From Rhodospirillales bacterium BBD 1991-14 (lineage in GTDB: Bacteria > Pseudomonadota > Alphaproteobacteria > Kiloniellales > Kiloniellaceae), in the NCBI GenBank assembly GCA_001657395.1, contig LYSY01000001.1:930001-994000 (forward strand): a stretch of DNA of 64,000 nucleotides, written 5' to 3'. The position numbers and the translations under genes were made by a program. How positions within the stretch are numbered: the stretch's first letter is position 1; every line of letters starts with the position of its first letter. This document shows positions 18,485-28,133 of the stretch, piece after piece. Under the pieces are notes generated by a model. That model was not told the origin of the DNA and made no database searches. It saw nothing but the letters and a program-made list of their open reading frames with translations.

Positions 18485-18710
18485 GCAGGGTCTGCGCTGC
18501 AATCATTGCGTCATAAAACAGCGTTTCCAGGTCGACCTAGACCAAAGTATCAGGCCCGGGACAGCCGCGCCCCTTGACCTGAAAATCCTACCGCAACACA
18601 CTGATTCCCCGCAGAACATACGGCGGCCGCAGGGTACCGACTGGCAATCGGGCGGTTGCAGACAAGAATAACCGGACATTCCGTTCGGAGGTCAATGAAG
18701 GGAGATCCCC
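18485..18710 (+). promoter_or_regulatory. coxG-coxS intergenic region with palindrome and possible -35
   Basis: This 226-bp gap holds the palindrome AGGTCGACCT (18529-18538) and TTGACC (18574-18579), which resembles a -35 but has only a weak -10 (around 18597). It may carry a separate promoter for coxSLM. Confidence 0.25.
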
Positions 18711-19178
<468 letters not shown>

Positions 19179-19182
19179 GGCC

Positions 19183-21549
19183 ATGACAGACACCGGAATT
19201 GGCGCCAGCGTCAAGCGCAAGGAAGACTTCCGTTTCCTGACCGGCGAGGGCCGCTACACCGACGATATCAACCGGCCGGGCCAGCTTCACGCCTACTTCG
19301 TGCGCTCGCCCCACGCCCATGCCGCGGTCAAGGGCGTGAACAAGGCCGAGGCCGAGGCCGCCGAGGGCGTTGTCGCCGTCTTCACGGGCGCTGACATGGC
19401 CGCCGATAACGTCGGTTCCCTGCCCTGCGGCTGGGTGGTCAACGACCGTCACGGCGAGCCGCACAAGGCGCCGCCGCACTTCCCGCTGGTCCGGGACAAG
19501 GTGCGCTACGTCGGCGACCATGTGGCCGTCGTGATCGCCAAAACCTATGCCGCCGCCCGCCAGGCCGCCGAGCTGGTCGAGGTCGACTATGACGAGCTGC
19601 CGGCGGTGGCGGAAACCGGCAAGGCCCGGGACGGTTCCGCGGCGCTGTTGCACGAGGAGGCGCCGGGCAATCTCTGCTACGACTGGGTGCTGGGCGACGA
19701 GGCCGAGGCCGATGCCGCCTTCGCCAAGGCGCACCATGTCACCAAGATCGATCTCGTGAACAACCGGCTGATCCCCAACGCCATGGAGCCGCGGGCGGCG
19801 ATCGGCGAATACGACATGGGGACCGACAGCTACACGCTCTACTCCACCAGCCAGAACCCGCACCTGCTGAAGCTCATCCTCTGCGCCTTTGTGCTGGGGC
19901 TGAACGAGAACAAGCTGCGGGTGATCGCGCCGGATGTCGGCGGCGGCTTCGGCTCCAAGATCTTCTGCTACGCCGAGGAGACGGTCTGCACCTGGGCCGC
20001 CAAGAAGGTGAAGGCGCCGGTAAAGTGGACGGCCGAGCGCACCGAGAGCTTCACCTCCGACGCCCACGGGCGCGACCACATAACCCATGCCCAACTGGCG
20101 ATGGACGAGAACGGCAAGTTCCTTGGCATGAAGGTGGACACCACGGCGAACATGGGCGCCTACCTGTCCAGTTTCTCGACCTCGGTGCCGACCTACCTCT
20201 ACGCGACGCTGCTGGCCGGCCAGTACACCACGCCGGTCATCTTCGCCAACGTGAAGGCGGTCTTCACCAACACCGCGCCGGTCGACGCCTACCGCGGCGC
20301 CGGGCGGCCGGAGGCCACCTACGTCGTCGAGCGGCTGGTCGAGGTCGCGGCCCGGGAAATGGGGCTCGACCCCGCCGAGATCCGGCGGCGGAACTTCATC
20401 CAGCCCGATCAGTTCCCCTATCAGACCCCGGTGGCGCTGCAGTACGACATCGGCGACTACGGCGCCTCCCTCGACAAGGCGCTGGAGATGATCGACTACG
20501 ACGGCTTTGCGGCCCGTCGTTCGGCCTCCGAGGCCAAGGGTATGCTCCGGGGCATCGGCTTCTCCGCCTATATCGAGGCCTGCGGCATTGCCCCTTCGGC
20601 GGTGGTCGGCTCCCTCGGCGCCGGCGTCGGCCTCTGGGAATCGGCGCAGGTCCGCTTCAACGCGACGGGCTCGGTTTCGGTCTTCACCGGGGCCCACAGC
20701 CACGGCCAGGGCCATGAGACCACCTTCTCGCAGTTGGTGTCCGACACCCTGGGCGTGCCCATCGAGAACGTGGAGATCGTGCACGGCGATACCGGCTCGA
20801 TCCCCATGGGCATGGGCACCTACGGTTCGCGCTCCCTGGCGGTCGGCGGCTCGGCGATCTCGCGCGCCTGCGACAAGATCATCGAGAAGTCGCGCAAGAT
20901 CGCGGCGCATCTGATGGAAGCCTCGGTGGACGACGTCGAGTTCGAGAACGGCACCTTCCGGGTCGCCGGGACCGACAAGGAGAAGTCCATCGCCGAGGTC
21001 GCCTTCACCGCCTATGTGCCGCACAACTATCCGGAGGGCGTGGAGCCCGGCCTCGACGAGACCGCCTTCTACGATCCTCTGAACTTCACCTATCCCTCGG
21101 GCGTGCACATCTGCGAGGTGGAGATCGACCCCTCGACCGGGGTGACGGAAGTCGTCGACTGGGTCGCCGTTGACGACTTCGGCAAGGTGATCAATCCGAT
21201 GGTGGTCGAAGGCCAGGTTCACGGTGGCATTGCCCAGGGCGTGGGCCAGGCGCTGCTCGAGAACTGCGTCTACGACGGTGACAGCGGGCAGCTCCTGACC
21301 GGGTCCTACATGGACTACTGCATGCCGCGGGCCGACGACCTGCCGTCTTTCCGCGTCGGCATGACGGAGACGCCCTGCACCCACAATCCCTTGGGTGTGA
21401 AGGGCTGCGGCGAAGCCGGTGCGATTGCCGCCCCGGCCGCCACCATCAACGCCATTACCAATGCGCTCGGCATCCTTTCCATGGATATGCCTGCCAGCCC
21501 CGAGAAGGTCTGGCGCCTGGCCAACCAGCAGAAAATGGCCGCCGAGTAA
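19183..21549 (+). CDS. coxL: Form II CO dehydrogenase-like molybdopterin subunit (CoxL-like)
   Basis: A 788-residue molybdenum-cofactor subunit of the xanthine oxidase family. Family segments seen are [73 protein letters not shown] and the catalytic-Glu segment [12 protein letters not shown] (Glu about 744). The active-site loop is AYRGAGR (369-375), the form II signature. Proven aerobic CO oxidisers (form I) carry AYxCSFR, whose Cys binds copper; that Cys is absent here. The gene order S-L-M is also form II. Identity as this subunit type is sure; CO as substrate is not. Confidence 0.95.
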   Translation: MTDTGIGASVKRKEDFRFLTGEGRYTDDINRPGQLHAYFVRSPHAHAAVKGVNKAEAEAAEGVVAVFTGADMAADNVGSLPCGWVVNDRHGEPHKAPPHFPLVRDKVRYVGDHVAVVIAKTYAAARQAAELVEVDYDELPAVAETGKARDGSAALLHEEAPGNLCYDWVLGDEAEADAAFAKAHHVTKIDLVNNRLIPNAMEPRAAIGEYDMGTDSYTLYSTSQNPHLLKLILCAFVLGLNENKLRVIAPDVGGGFGSKIFCYAEETVCTWAAKKVKAPVKWTAERTESFTSDAHGRDHITHAQLAMDENGKFLGMKVDTTANMGAYLSSFSTSVPTYLYATLLAGQYTTPVIFANVKAVFTNTAPVDAYRGAGRPEATYVVERLVEVAAREMGLDPAEIRRRNFIQPDQFPYQTPVALQYDIGDYGASLDKALEMIDYDGFAARRSASEAKGMLRGIGFSAYIEACGIAPSAVVGSLGAGVGLWESAQVRFNATGSVSVFTGAHSHGQGHETTFSQLVSDTLGVPIENVEIVHGDTGSIPMGMGTYGSRSLAVGGSAISRACDKIIEKSRKIAAHLMEASVDDVEFENGTFRVAGTDKEKSIAEVAFTAYVPHNYPEGVEPGLDETAFYDPLNFTYPSGVHICEVEIDPSTGVTEVVDWVAVDDFGKVINPMVVEGQVHGGIAQGVGQALLENCVYDGDSGQLLTGSYMDYCMPRADDLPSFRVGMTETPCTHNPLGVKGCGEAGAIAAPAATINAITNALGILSMDMPASPEKVWRLANQQKMAAE

Positions 21550-21564
21550 GGGGAGACGACAACG

Positions 21565-22359
21565 ATGTACGATTTCAACCATCACCGCCCCGGCTCGGTC
21601 GCCGAAGCCGCCAGCGCCCTGGCCGGCGCCTCGGACGGCAAGCTTCTGGCCGGCGGCATGACGCTGATCGCGACGCTGAAGCAGCGCCTCGCCAGCCCTT
21701 CCGACCTGATTGACCTCGGCGCCATTGCCGAACTGAAGGGCATCAAGGAAGACGGCGGAGCCCTGGTCATCGGCGCGATGACGACCCACGCCACCGTGGC
21801 AAACGACCCGACCGTGAAAGCCAAGATCCCGGCTCTGGCCGCGCTGGCCGAGGGGATCGGGGACGCCCAGGTCCGTAACTGCGGCACCATCGGCGGGTCC
21901 ATCGCCAACAACGATCCGGCTGCCGACTATCCGGCGGCCGTGGTCGGGCTCGGCGCCACGGTCCACACCGACAAGCGCCAGATCGAGGCAGACGACTTCT
22001 TCACGGGGATGTTCGAAACCGCGCTGGACGAGGGCGAGATCATCACCGCGGTCTCCTTCCCCATCCCGGAAAAGGCCGGCTATGCCAAGTTCGCCAACCC
22101 GGCCTCCCGCTATGCCATTGTCGGCGTGATGGCCGCCAGCGGCCCGGCGGGCACCCGCGTCGCGGTCACCGGCGCCGGGCCGTCGGTGTTCCGGATCGGC
22201 GATGCCGAAGCGGCGCTCGGCGGCGGCTTTTCCGCCGATGCGGTCTCGGGGGTGACCGTCGGCGCGGACGGCTTGAACGCCGACATGCACGCCTCGGCGG
22301 ACTACCGTGCCCATCTGGTCAGCGTGATGCTGCGGCGGGCGGTCGAATCCGCAGGCTGA
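21565..22359 (+). CDS. coxM: Molybdenum hydroxylase FAD-binding subunit (CoxM-like)
   Basis: A 264-residue FAD subunit. The N-terminal FAD segments LLAGGMTLIATLKQRLASPSDLIDLG and IGDAQVRNCGTIGGSIANNDPAADYPAAVVGLGA match the family, and a C-terminal CO_deh_flav_C domain follows. GGGGAG stands 9 nt before the ATG. It accepts electrons from CoxS. A strong terminator at 22381 ends the coxSLM transcript. Confidence 0.95.
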   Translation: MYDFNHHRPGSVAEAASALAGASDGKLLAGGMTLIATLKQRLASPSDLIDLGAIAELKGIKEDGGALVIGAMTTHATVANDPTVKAKIPALAALAEGIGDAQVRNCGTIGGSIANNDPAADYPAAVVGLGATVHTDKRQIEADDFFTGMFETALDEGEIITAVSFPIPEKAGYAKFANPASRYAIVGVMAASGPAGTRVAVTGAGPSVFRIGDAEAALGGGFSADAVSGVTVGADGLNADMHASADYRAHLVSVMLRRAVESAG

Positions 22360-22380
22360 ACGTCAGCCTGACGTCTGTGC

Positions 22381-22414
22381 AAGGCCGGGCCCGTTGGGCC
22401 CGGCCTTCGCTTTT
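22381..22414 (+). terminator. Rho-independent terminator after coxM
   Basis: A perfect 12-bp stem AAGGCCGGGCCC (22381-22392) / GGGCCCGGCCTT (22396-22407) with loop GTT is followed by CGCTTTT. Confidence 0.8.
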
Positions 22415-22454
22415 CCGAGTTTGCGGCGGCGCCGGCCCGCGGTAGCTTGCGCCC

Positions 22455-25400
22455 ATGGCCAACCCGGAAAATGAAGCGTCCCTCAAATCAAAGCGACCCT
22501 GGGCCCGCCGGCTGGCCATCGGCCTTGCGGTGCTTATCGCTGCCGTCGTCCTGGCGGTGCTGGGGCTGCGCAAGGAGATCGCGGGCGGGATCCTGCAGAG
22601 TGTCCTGGAGGGCCGCGGCATCGCCGTGGCCACGCTCGAGGTCGAGCAGCTTTCCCTCAGCCGGGCGACGCTCGGGCCTCTGGCGCTGGGCAACGCCGGG
22701 GAACTGACGGCTGAGCGGATCATCCTGGATCTGGATATCAGCCTGACAAGCGCAGAGGTCACCGCGATAACGGTCGAGGACCCCGGTCTCTCGGTCGATC
22801 TCACCGGCCAGGGTCCCCTCCTCGGCAGTCTTCAGGCTGCCGTCGACGCGCTCCGGGCTCAGGACACAGGAACGCGCGCCGACCCTGCCGCGCCGGCCAT
22901 CCCGCCCGTCACCATGAGCGGCGGCCGTATCCTGGCACTGACCCCGCAGGGCACCATGGAAGTCTCGCTCGACGGCGGTATCGAACCGCAGGCGGACGGC
23001 GCACTGGCAGCCGCCTTGGCAGCAAGTGCGGACAGCCCCCTGGGCAGGCTTGCCGCCAGTCTACAGGGGCGGCTCGGCAGCGCAGGAGACTTTGCCGCGC
23101 GGGCGCAGATCGACGAGGGCGAACTCCGCTGGCAGGACTTTGGCATCGGGCAGGTCGCCGGCACACTGGCCGTCGCCCGGCCCGCCGGCGGCACGCCGAG
23201 GCTGAACAGCAACCTCGCCTTCGAAGATCTGTTCTACCGGCCAGAGGACGGGCCACCGCTGACCTTCATGCAGGGGCGTCTGGAAGCGCGCGGCGATCTG
23301 AGCGGCCTGACCTTGAGCGCCCGGCTTGACGGAGAAGGCGAAACCATCGTCCTGGACCTGGATGGCGGCCTGGAGGCCGCCGACCTGACGGATGGCGCTG
23401 CGACCCGGGAACTCGCCGTCTCCTTCGCTGCTGAGGTCGGCACGCAGGGTGCCCTGGCCGCACTGCTGGAGCTGCCGGAGCCTGCCCCTGAGCGGGGCCA
23501 GCTCACGTTCATCGCCGATCTGCGCGCGGATGTGCCGGGATCAGCCCTGCAGCCAGGGGACCGCAGCACCTCCTGGCAGGAGGCGACCGGCGACGCCCTC
23601 GGCGCGCTGCTGGAAAGCGGCAACGCCTTGCTGCATGGCGATGTCATTCTGGCCGATGTCGCGCTCTCGGACGGCAGCGGCGGGCTCTCGGCCCACATTC
23701 CGCTGATCGCCGATCTGCAGGGCGGCACGTTGAACATGCGCCTGAGCGACGACATGGAACTGCGCATCGAGAGCCTTGCCGAAGAGACCCTGGCAAGCCT
23801 CGGGGTCCTGCGGGAGCATCGGCCGGTTCTGCAGTCCGGGTTCTCGCTCTCCGTTTCGGCATCGCAGCCCAGGCCCGCCACGGCGACCATGAGGGCCGCC
23901 TGGCCGCCCGAAGATGCGCAGATCATGCTCCCGCTCCGTTTCAGCAGTGAGCAGGGTGTCAACGCCGAGGCCGTTGCGCTGGGCCGGGCCACATTGACGG
24001 GCAACGGTCTCCTGCGACGCTTCAGCGGAACCCTGTCGACGGCGCTCACAGCCGAACGCTTTGCCGTTGCCGCAGGCGAGGCCCGCGGGCTGGACGTTGT
24101 CCTGCCGCTGCGCGTCGACTATCGGCTCGGCATGCTCGAAGCCAGCCTGGACGGCAGCGGCAGCATCGCTGTGCGCCAGGTCGCCGGCGCGCTGCCTCTG
24201 CGCTTCAAGGAGCCGACCGCTTTGACGATCACCCAGGCCCGTGTCCGCTGGAGCGAAGAGGACGCGGCCTACACCTACCGCCTGCAGGCCCGCGATCCCT
24301 CGGCAGTCCTGGAGCTTATCACGGCCAACGAGCGCCTGGAGGTTGGTCTGGAGGATGGCGCCTTTACCCTCGACGGGCGTTTCGCGGTGGATCGGGGCCA
24401 TAGCGCCACCGCCGCAGCAAGGTTCGGCCGGATCGCCGTACCGGCCTACGGCGTGACGGCTGCGGACATGACAGCCGAAAGCGACCTGAACCAGGACCTG
24501 CTGCCGGCGCTGGGCCGGTTTTCGGTTTCCAGCCTGACGGCGGATCTGACAGCCCTTCCCCTGGAAGCGGTCACTCTGGACGGCGAGTTGCGGCGGGCCG
24601 GCACCGGCTTTGACCTCGCCGCAACGATCGGCCTGGCCGACGGACCGCCGCTTGCCAAGCTGACGGGACGCTACGACGATGCGGGCACGGGCACCGCGCG
24701 TGTCGTCTTTGACGGTTTGCAGTTTTCGCCGGACGGACTGCAGCCGTCAGACATCTCTCCGGCCCTTGCAGACCTGGAAGAGGTGGAAGGCCGTCTCACC
24801 GGCGATGCGACGCTGCACTGGCCGATAGACGGCGCTCCCTCCGCAGCGACAGTCAGAACAGCGGGTCTGTCGTTCCGAACCCAGGGCGTCGGCGTCAAGG
24901 GACTGGTCCTGGACCTTGAACTCGACAGTCTCATGCCGATCGCGAGCAAGCCGGACCAACGTCTGCGCATCGGGGAGATCGACGCCGGCGCCCCGATCAC
25001 GGAGATCGACCTCAGCTTTAGCCTGAACCAACAACCCGACCCAGGCGTCGATCTTTCAGGGGGCAGCTTCCGCCTGGGCGGCGCGGCCTGGCGGATCGAG
25101 CCGACACGGCTGGACCCGGCCGCAGCGGAAAACGCCATCGCCCTGGCCACCGAGACCCTGGACCTCGCGACCTTCTTCTCCCTCATCGAGGTCGAAGGCC
25201 TTTCCGGCAGCGGCATTCTGGTCGGCCGTATCCCGATCCGCGTCGGTGAAGCGGGCGTGGTGATCGACAACGGCAAGCTCGAGGCGCAGGCACCGGGCCG
25301 GCTCTCCATTCGGTCCCAGGCGCTTGTTTCGGCCCTCTCCGGCGGCGGCGAGACGGTGGAACTGGCGATCCGGGCGCTGGAGGACTTTCGCTATGAGCGG

Positions 25401-25607
25401 CTCTCCGTGACGGTGAACAAGACCCTGGCCAACGACGCCCAGGTCCTGCTGTCGATCCTGGGCCAGAACCCCGCCGTCCTGGACGGCCAGCCCTTTCAGT
25501 TCAACATCAACCTGGAGAGCAATCTGACCAGCGTCCTCGAGGCCGTCCGCCAGGGTTTCTCCCTGTCCGACGATGCGCTGCGCCGCGCCTGGCGCCTGCG
25601 GCAGTAG
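22455..25607 (+). CDS. ydbH: YdbH family AsmA-like envelope protein
   Basis: A 1050-residue protein with one N-terminal membrane helix (LAIGLAVLIAAVVLAVLGL) and a long periplasmic beta-rich region. The C-terminal domain matches the YdbH family (SNLAFEDL-type repeats; LEVGLEDGAFTLDGRF; DLATFFSLIEVEGLSGSGILVGRIPIRV; RALEDFRYERLSVTVNKT). In E. coli, YdbH with TamB and YhdP forms the AsmA-like set needed for phospholipid transport to the outer membrane. The assignment is reinforced by ynbE and ydbL directly downstream, the E. coli order. It lies inside the cox region by position but is separated from coxM by a terminator. Confidence 0.88.
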   Translation: MANPENEASLKSKRPWARRLAIGLAVLIAAVVLAVLGLRKEIAGGILQSVLEGRGIAVATLEVEQLSLSRATLGPLALGNAGELTAERIILDLDISLTSAEVTAITVEDPGLSVDLTGQGPLLGSLQAAVDALRAQDTGTRADPAAPAIPPVTMSGGRILALTPQGTMEVSLDGGIEPQADGALAAALAASADSPLGRLAASLQGRLGSAGDFAARAQIDEGELRWQDFGIGQVAGTLAVARPAGGTPRLNSNLAFEDLFYRPEDGPPLTFMQGRLEARGDLSGLTLSARLDGEGETIVLDLDGGLEAADLTDGAATRELAVSFAAEVGTQGALAALLELPEPAPERGQLTFIADLRADVPGSALQPGDRSTSWQEATGDALGALLESGNALLHGDVILADVALSDGSGGLSAHIPLIADLQGGTLNMRLSDDMELRIESLAEETLASLGVLREHRPVLQSGFSLSVSASQPRPATATMRAAWPPEDAQIMLPLRFSSEQGVNAEAVALGRATLTGNGLLRRFSGTLSTALTAERFAVAAGEARGLDVVLPLRVDYRLGMLEASLDGSGSIAVRQVAGALPLRFKEPTALTITQARVRWSEEDAAYTYRLQARDPSAVLELITANERLEVGLEDGAFTLDGRFAVDRGHSATAAARFGRIAVPAYGVTAADMTAESDLNQDLLPALGRFSVSSLTADLTALPLEAVTLDGELRRAGTGFDLAATIGLADGPPLAKLTGRYDDAGTGTARVVFDGLQFSPDGLQPSDISPALADLEEVEGRLTGDATLHWPIDGAPSAATVRTAGLSFRTQGVGVKGLVLDLELDSLMPIASKPDQRLRIGEIDAGAPITEIDLSFSLNQQPDPGVDLSGGSFRLGGAAWRIEPTRLDPAAAENAIALATETLDLATFFSLIEVEGLSGSGILVGRIPIRVGEAGVVIDNGKLEAQAPGRLSIRSQALVSALSGGGETVELAIRALEDFRYERLSVTVNKTLANDAQVLLSILGQNPAVLDGQPFQFNINLESNLTSVLEAVRQGFSLSDDALRRAWRLRQ

Positions 25608-25665
25608 GCGCCGGCGGGGATGAAGCGCAGCCCACCGCCGTATGACCCCTTGCACCATAGGGTCG

Positions 25666-25695
25666 TTGGATAAGGATCCAGCAGACTGCTATGCT
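25666..25695 (+). promoter_or_regulatory. Candidate promoter before ynbE
   Basis: TTGGAT (25666-25671) and TATGCT (25690-25695) are 18 bp apart, 48 nt before the ynbE start. It could drive ynbE-ydbL separately from ydbH. Confidence 0.3.
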
Positions 25696-25742
25696 GTCAA
25701 AGGTTTAGATGTTAGGCGCGATTCGTAAGGGGAGAACAGGCT

Positions 25743-25946
25743 TTGACGAGAGTTTCCGGCCGCACCTTGGCCTATGCAGTGGTTTGGCCCTGCCTGCTTC
25801 TCGCCGCCTGTACACCGAAAGTACAGGTGGAGGCGCCCAAGGAGCCCATTACTATTAACCTGAACGTCAAGCTCGATGCGGAGGTGCGGGTAAAGCTCGA
25901 GGAACAGGCGGACAGGGACATTCAGAGCAATCCGGACATCTTCTGA
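25743..25946 (+). CDS. ynbE: YnbE family lipoprotein
   Basis: A 67-residue outer-membrane lipoprotein with lipobox LLAAC (modified Cys at about 23) and the family core TPKVQVEAPKEPITINLNVKLDAEVRVKLEE. In E. coli YnbE interacts with YdbH as its outer-membrane partner. The start is a TTG: it is the only in-frame start before the lipobox (an upstream TAG lies at 25713-25715), and AAGGGGAG at 25728-25735 sits 7 nt before it. Confidence 0.88.
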   Translation: MTRVSGRTLAYAVVWPCLLLAACTPKVQVEAPKEPITINLNVKLDAEVRVKLEEQADRDIQSNPDIF

Positions 25947-26035
25947 CCGGAAGGCCCCAGACCAACTGACCGGCAAGCCCCACCCCGACGAGACGCCCCA
26001 CGGGCGGCGCTCCAAAACTCTTTGAGGACCACGGT

Positions 26036-26374
26036 ATGACAAGGTTCCGGATCTCCCTTTTCGCAGCTTTGGCGGCAGCGGCCCTGCTGCTGGCCGCACC
26101 GGGCGGACCCGCGGCGGCGCAGTCGCTGGACGATCTGCGGGCATCGGGAAAGGTCGGCGAGAGCTACACGGGACTGGCGGTGGCCCGCGACCCCAATGTG
26201 GCCGACTTTGTTGAAGAGGTGAATGCCAAGCGCCGGGCAATCTACGCCGAGCAGGCGCAGAAGACCGGGGCGACGGTCGCGGATGTCGGCGCCGTCTATG
26301 CACGGGAGATCGTCGAGCAACTGCCGGCGGGTACTTGGGTTTTGACAGACCAGGGAGAGTGGGTACAACAGTAG
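26036..26374 (+). CDS. ydbL: YdbL family DUF1318 protein
   Basis: A 112-residue exported protein: signal peptide (LFAALAAAALLLAAPGG...AAAQ), then the DUF1318 pattern SLDDLRASGKVGESYTGLAVARDP, VNAKRRAIYAEQAQKTG and a C-terminal TWVLTDQGEWVQ. It completes the ydbH-ynbE-ydbL set. In E. coli YdbL is thought to modulate the YdbH-YnbE pair. GAGG lies about 8 nt before the ATG. Confidence 0.88.
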   Translation: MTRFRISLFAALAAAALLLAAPGGPAAAQSLDDLRASGKVGESYTGLAVARDPNVADFVEEVNAKRRAIYAEQAQKTGATVADVGAVYAREIVEQLPAGTWVLTDQGEWVQQ

Positions 26375-26437
26375 CCGGCATCCTCTTCGGGTGCTTCCGG
26401 CAACCCCTTCCCCATTCACGAAGCGAGATCTTGAACC

Positions 26438-27379
26438 ATGGGCGAGCCGAGCCCCCTTCCCGTCTCCGTGCCCGTCTCCGTGGACGAGACGCTGGACCTC
26501 CTGGCGCGCGGCAACTACGTCGGCGAGCGCAGCCTGGCAACGGTTCTCTTTCTCTCGCTGAAACTGGGCCGGCCGCTTTTCCTGGAAGGCGAGGCCGGCG
26601 TCGGCAAGACCGAGATCGCCAAGGTCCTGGCCCAGACCCTGGGGCGCCGGCTGGTTCGCCTGCAGTGTTACGAGGGGCTCGATGTCTCCGCCGCGGTTTA
26701 CGAATGGAACTATCCGCGCCAGATGGTCGAGATCCGCGTTGCCGAGGCCGCAGGCGCCGGCGACCGGGCGAGCCTGACCAGCGACATCTTCGACGAGCGC
26801 TTCCTGATCGAGCGCCCCCTGCTGCAGGCGTTGCGGCCCGACGACCGGGGCGCGCCGGTCCTGCTGATCGACGAGCTCGACCGCACGGACGAGCCTTTCG
26901 AAGCTTTTCTTCTGGAGGTTCTCTCCGACTATCAGATCACCATTCCGGAACTGGGAACCATCGCCGCGGCAACGCCACCCATCGTGATCGTGACCTCCAA
27001 CAGGACCCGCGAAATCCACGATGCCCTGAAGCGGCGCTGCTTCTATCACTGGGTCGATTACCCGAACGCCGAGCGCGAACTGGAAATCCTGCGCGTCAAG
27101 GCGCCGCAGGCACCGGCGAAGCTCTCCGCGGAGGTCGTCTCCTTCGTGCAGGCGCTGCGCAATGAAGACCTCTTCAAGCTGCCCGGCATTGCCGAGACTC
27201 TGGATTGGGCCGAGGCCCTCACCCAGCTCGACAAAGTCGCCCTCGATCCGCAGGCGATCGACGACACCCTGGGCGTCCTGCTGAAGTATCAGGACGACAT
27301 CGCGAAGATCCAGGGCAGCGAGGCTGCACGCCTGCTGACCGAGGTGAAGTCGGAACTGACGGGCGCCGTCATCGCCTGA
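26438..27379 (+). CDS. coxD: MoxR-type AAA+ ATPase (CoxD-like)
   Basis: A 313-residue AAA+ ATPase. Walker A is GEAGVGKTEIAKVLA (about 51), Walker B is VLLIDELDRTDEPFEAFLLEVL (about 141), and sensor/arginine-finger segments are VIVTSNRTREIHDALKRRCFYHW. In CO dehydrogenase systems CoxD is the MoxR-like chaperone that, with the VWA protein CoxE, completes the bimetallic site. Here its usual neighbour coxE lies 2.9 kb downstream behind a stress protein and a symporter. Assignment as CoxD rests on homology plus the cox context. Confidence 0.85.
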   Translation: MGEPSPLPVSVPVSVDETLDLLARGNYVGERSLATVLFLSLKLGRPLFLEGEAGVGKTEIAKVLAQTLGRRLVRLQCYEGLDVSAAVYEWNYPRQMVEIRVAEAAGAGDRASLTSDIFDERFLIERPLLQALRPDDRGAPVLLIDELDRTDEPFEAFLLEVLSDYQITIPELGTIAAATPPIVIVTSNRTREIHDALKRRCFYHWVDYPNAERELEILRVKAPQAPAKLSAEVVSFVQALRNEDLFKLPGIAETLDWAEALTQLDKVALDPQAIDDTLGVLLKYQDDIAKIQGSEAARLLTEVKSELTGAVIA

Positions 27380-27485
27380 TTCCAGCAGCCGGGCTGCAGA
27401 ACGCAGGCCTTCCCATCCCGCATGCGTCCCATCTTTGTCCCAGAGATTGCAGAGCGTTCAGGAATCTAACCCTGGCGTTTATTAG

Positions 27486-27500
27486 CGTTTCATGTAAACG
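27486..27500. promoter_or_regulatory. Possible operator upstream of the stress-protein gene
   Basis: CGTTT (27486-27490), 5-nt spacer, AAACG (27496-27500), in an AT-richer part of the coxD-usp gap. It could be a dimeric regulator site; no match to a known consensus is claimed. Confidence 0.2.
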
Positions 27501-27575
27501 TAACACTCTAGATCTGCTTATAAACGAAGGCGGCGCGCTGGCCGCGCGACCCGCCGAAACTGGGGTGGGGGAACC

Positions 27576-28010
27576 ATGGCAGATACCTTGCTCGTCGGGA
27601 TCGACGGCAGCGACGGGGGGGCGCGCGCCGCAAACTTTGCCGCACAGCGCGCCAACGACAGCCAGGCCCGGCTGGTGGTGGCCTACGTCATCGAATGGTC
27701 GCCTTACACCTTCAACACACCGCAAGAGAACGAGGTGCGCCACAAGCGCCGCGAAGAGGAGATCGAGCGCGCGGAGAAAGAGGTCATCGCGCCGGCCCTC
27801 GCAGCGCTCAAGACCCATGGTGTCGACGCCAAAGGCATCGTCCGCCACGGCCACGCCGCGGAGGTCCTGAGCAGTCTGGCCGGCGAGGAAAAGGCCAGCC
27901 AGATTTTCATCGGACGGCGCGGCCTGACCAAGCTGCAGGCGCTCCTGTTCGGCAGCACCGCAGGAAGCCTGGTGCAGATTTCGCCGGTCCCGGTCACCGT
28001 CATTCCGTGA
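27576..28010 (+). CDS. Universal stress protein (UspA family)
   Basis: A 144-residue cytosolic UspA-fold protein. It starts LLVGIDGSDGGARAANFA and has the ATP-binding pattern G-x2-G-x9-G-S/T in GRRGLTKLQALLFGSTAG, so it belongs to the nucleotide-binding subgroup. A long charged helix (RHKRREEEIERAEKEVI) is in the middle. It stands alone 196 nt after coxD and 123 nt before a symporter gene; a joint role with the symporter is only suggested by position. Confidence 0.9.
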   Translation: MADTLLVGIDGSDGGARAANFAAQRANDSQARLVVAYVIEWSPYTFNTPQENEVRHKRREEEIERAEKEVIAPALAALKTHGVDAKGIVRHGHAAEVLSSLAGEEKASQIFIGRRGLTKLQALLFGSTAGSLVQISPVPVTVIP

Positions 28011-28133
28011 TCGGCCAGTGACCTGATGCCAAGGGTCCGGCCCTTCGGGGAAAACAGTCGTTCCGCAAAACCACAAAACGGCAACGGCGCGCTGCAGGGG
28101 GACCGCAGCACAACGAGATAAAGCGAGGCTTCT

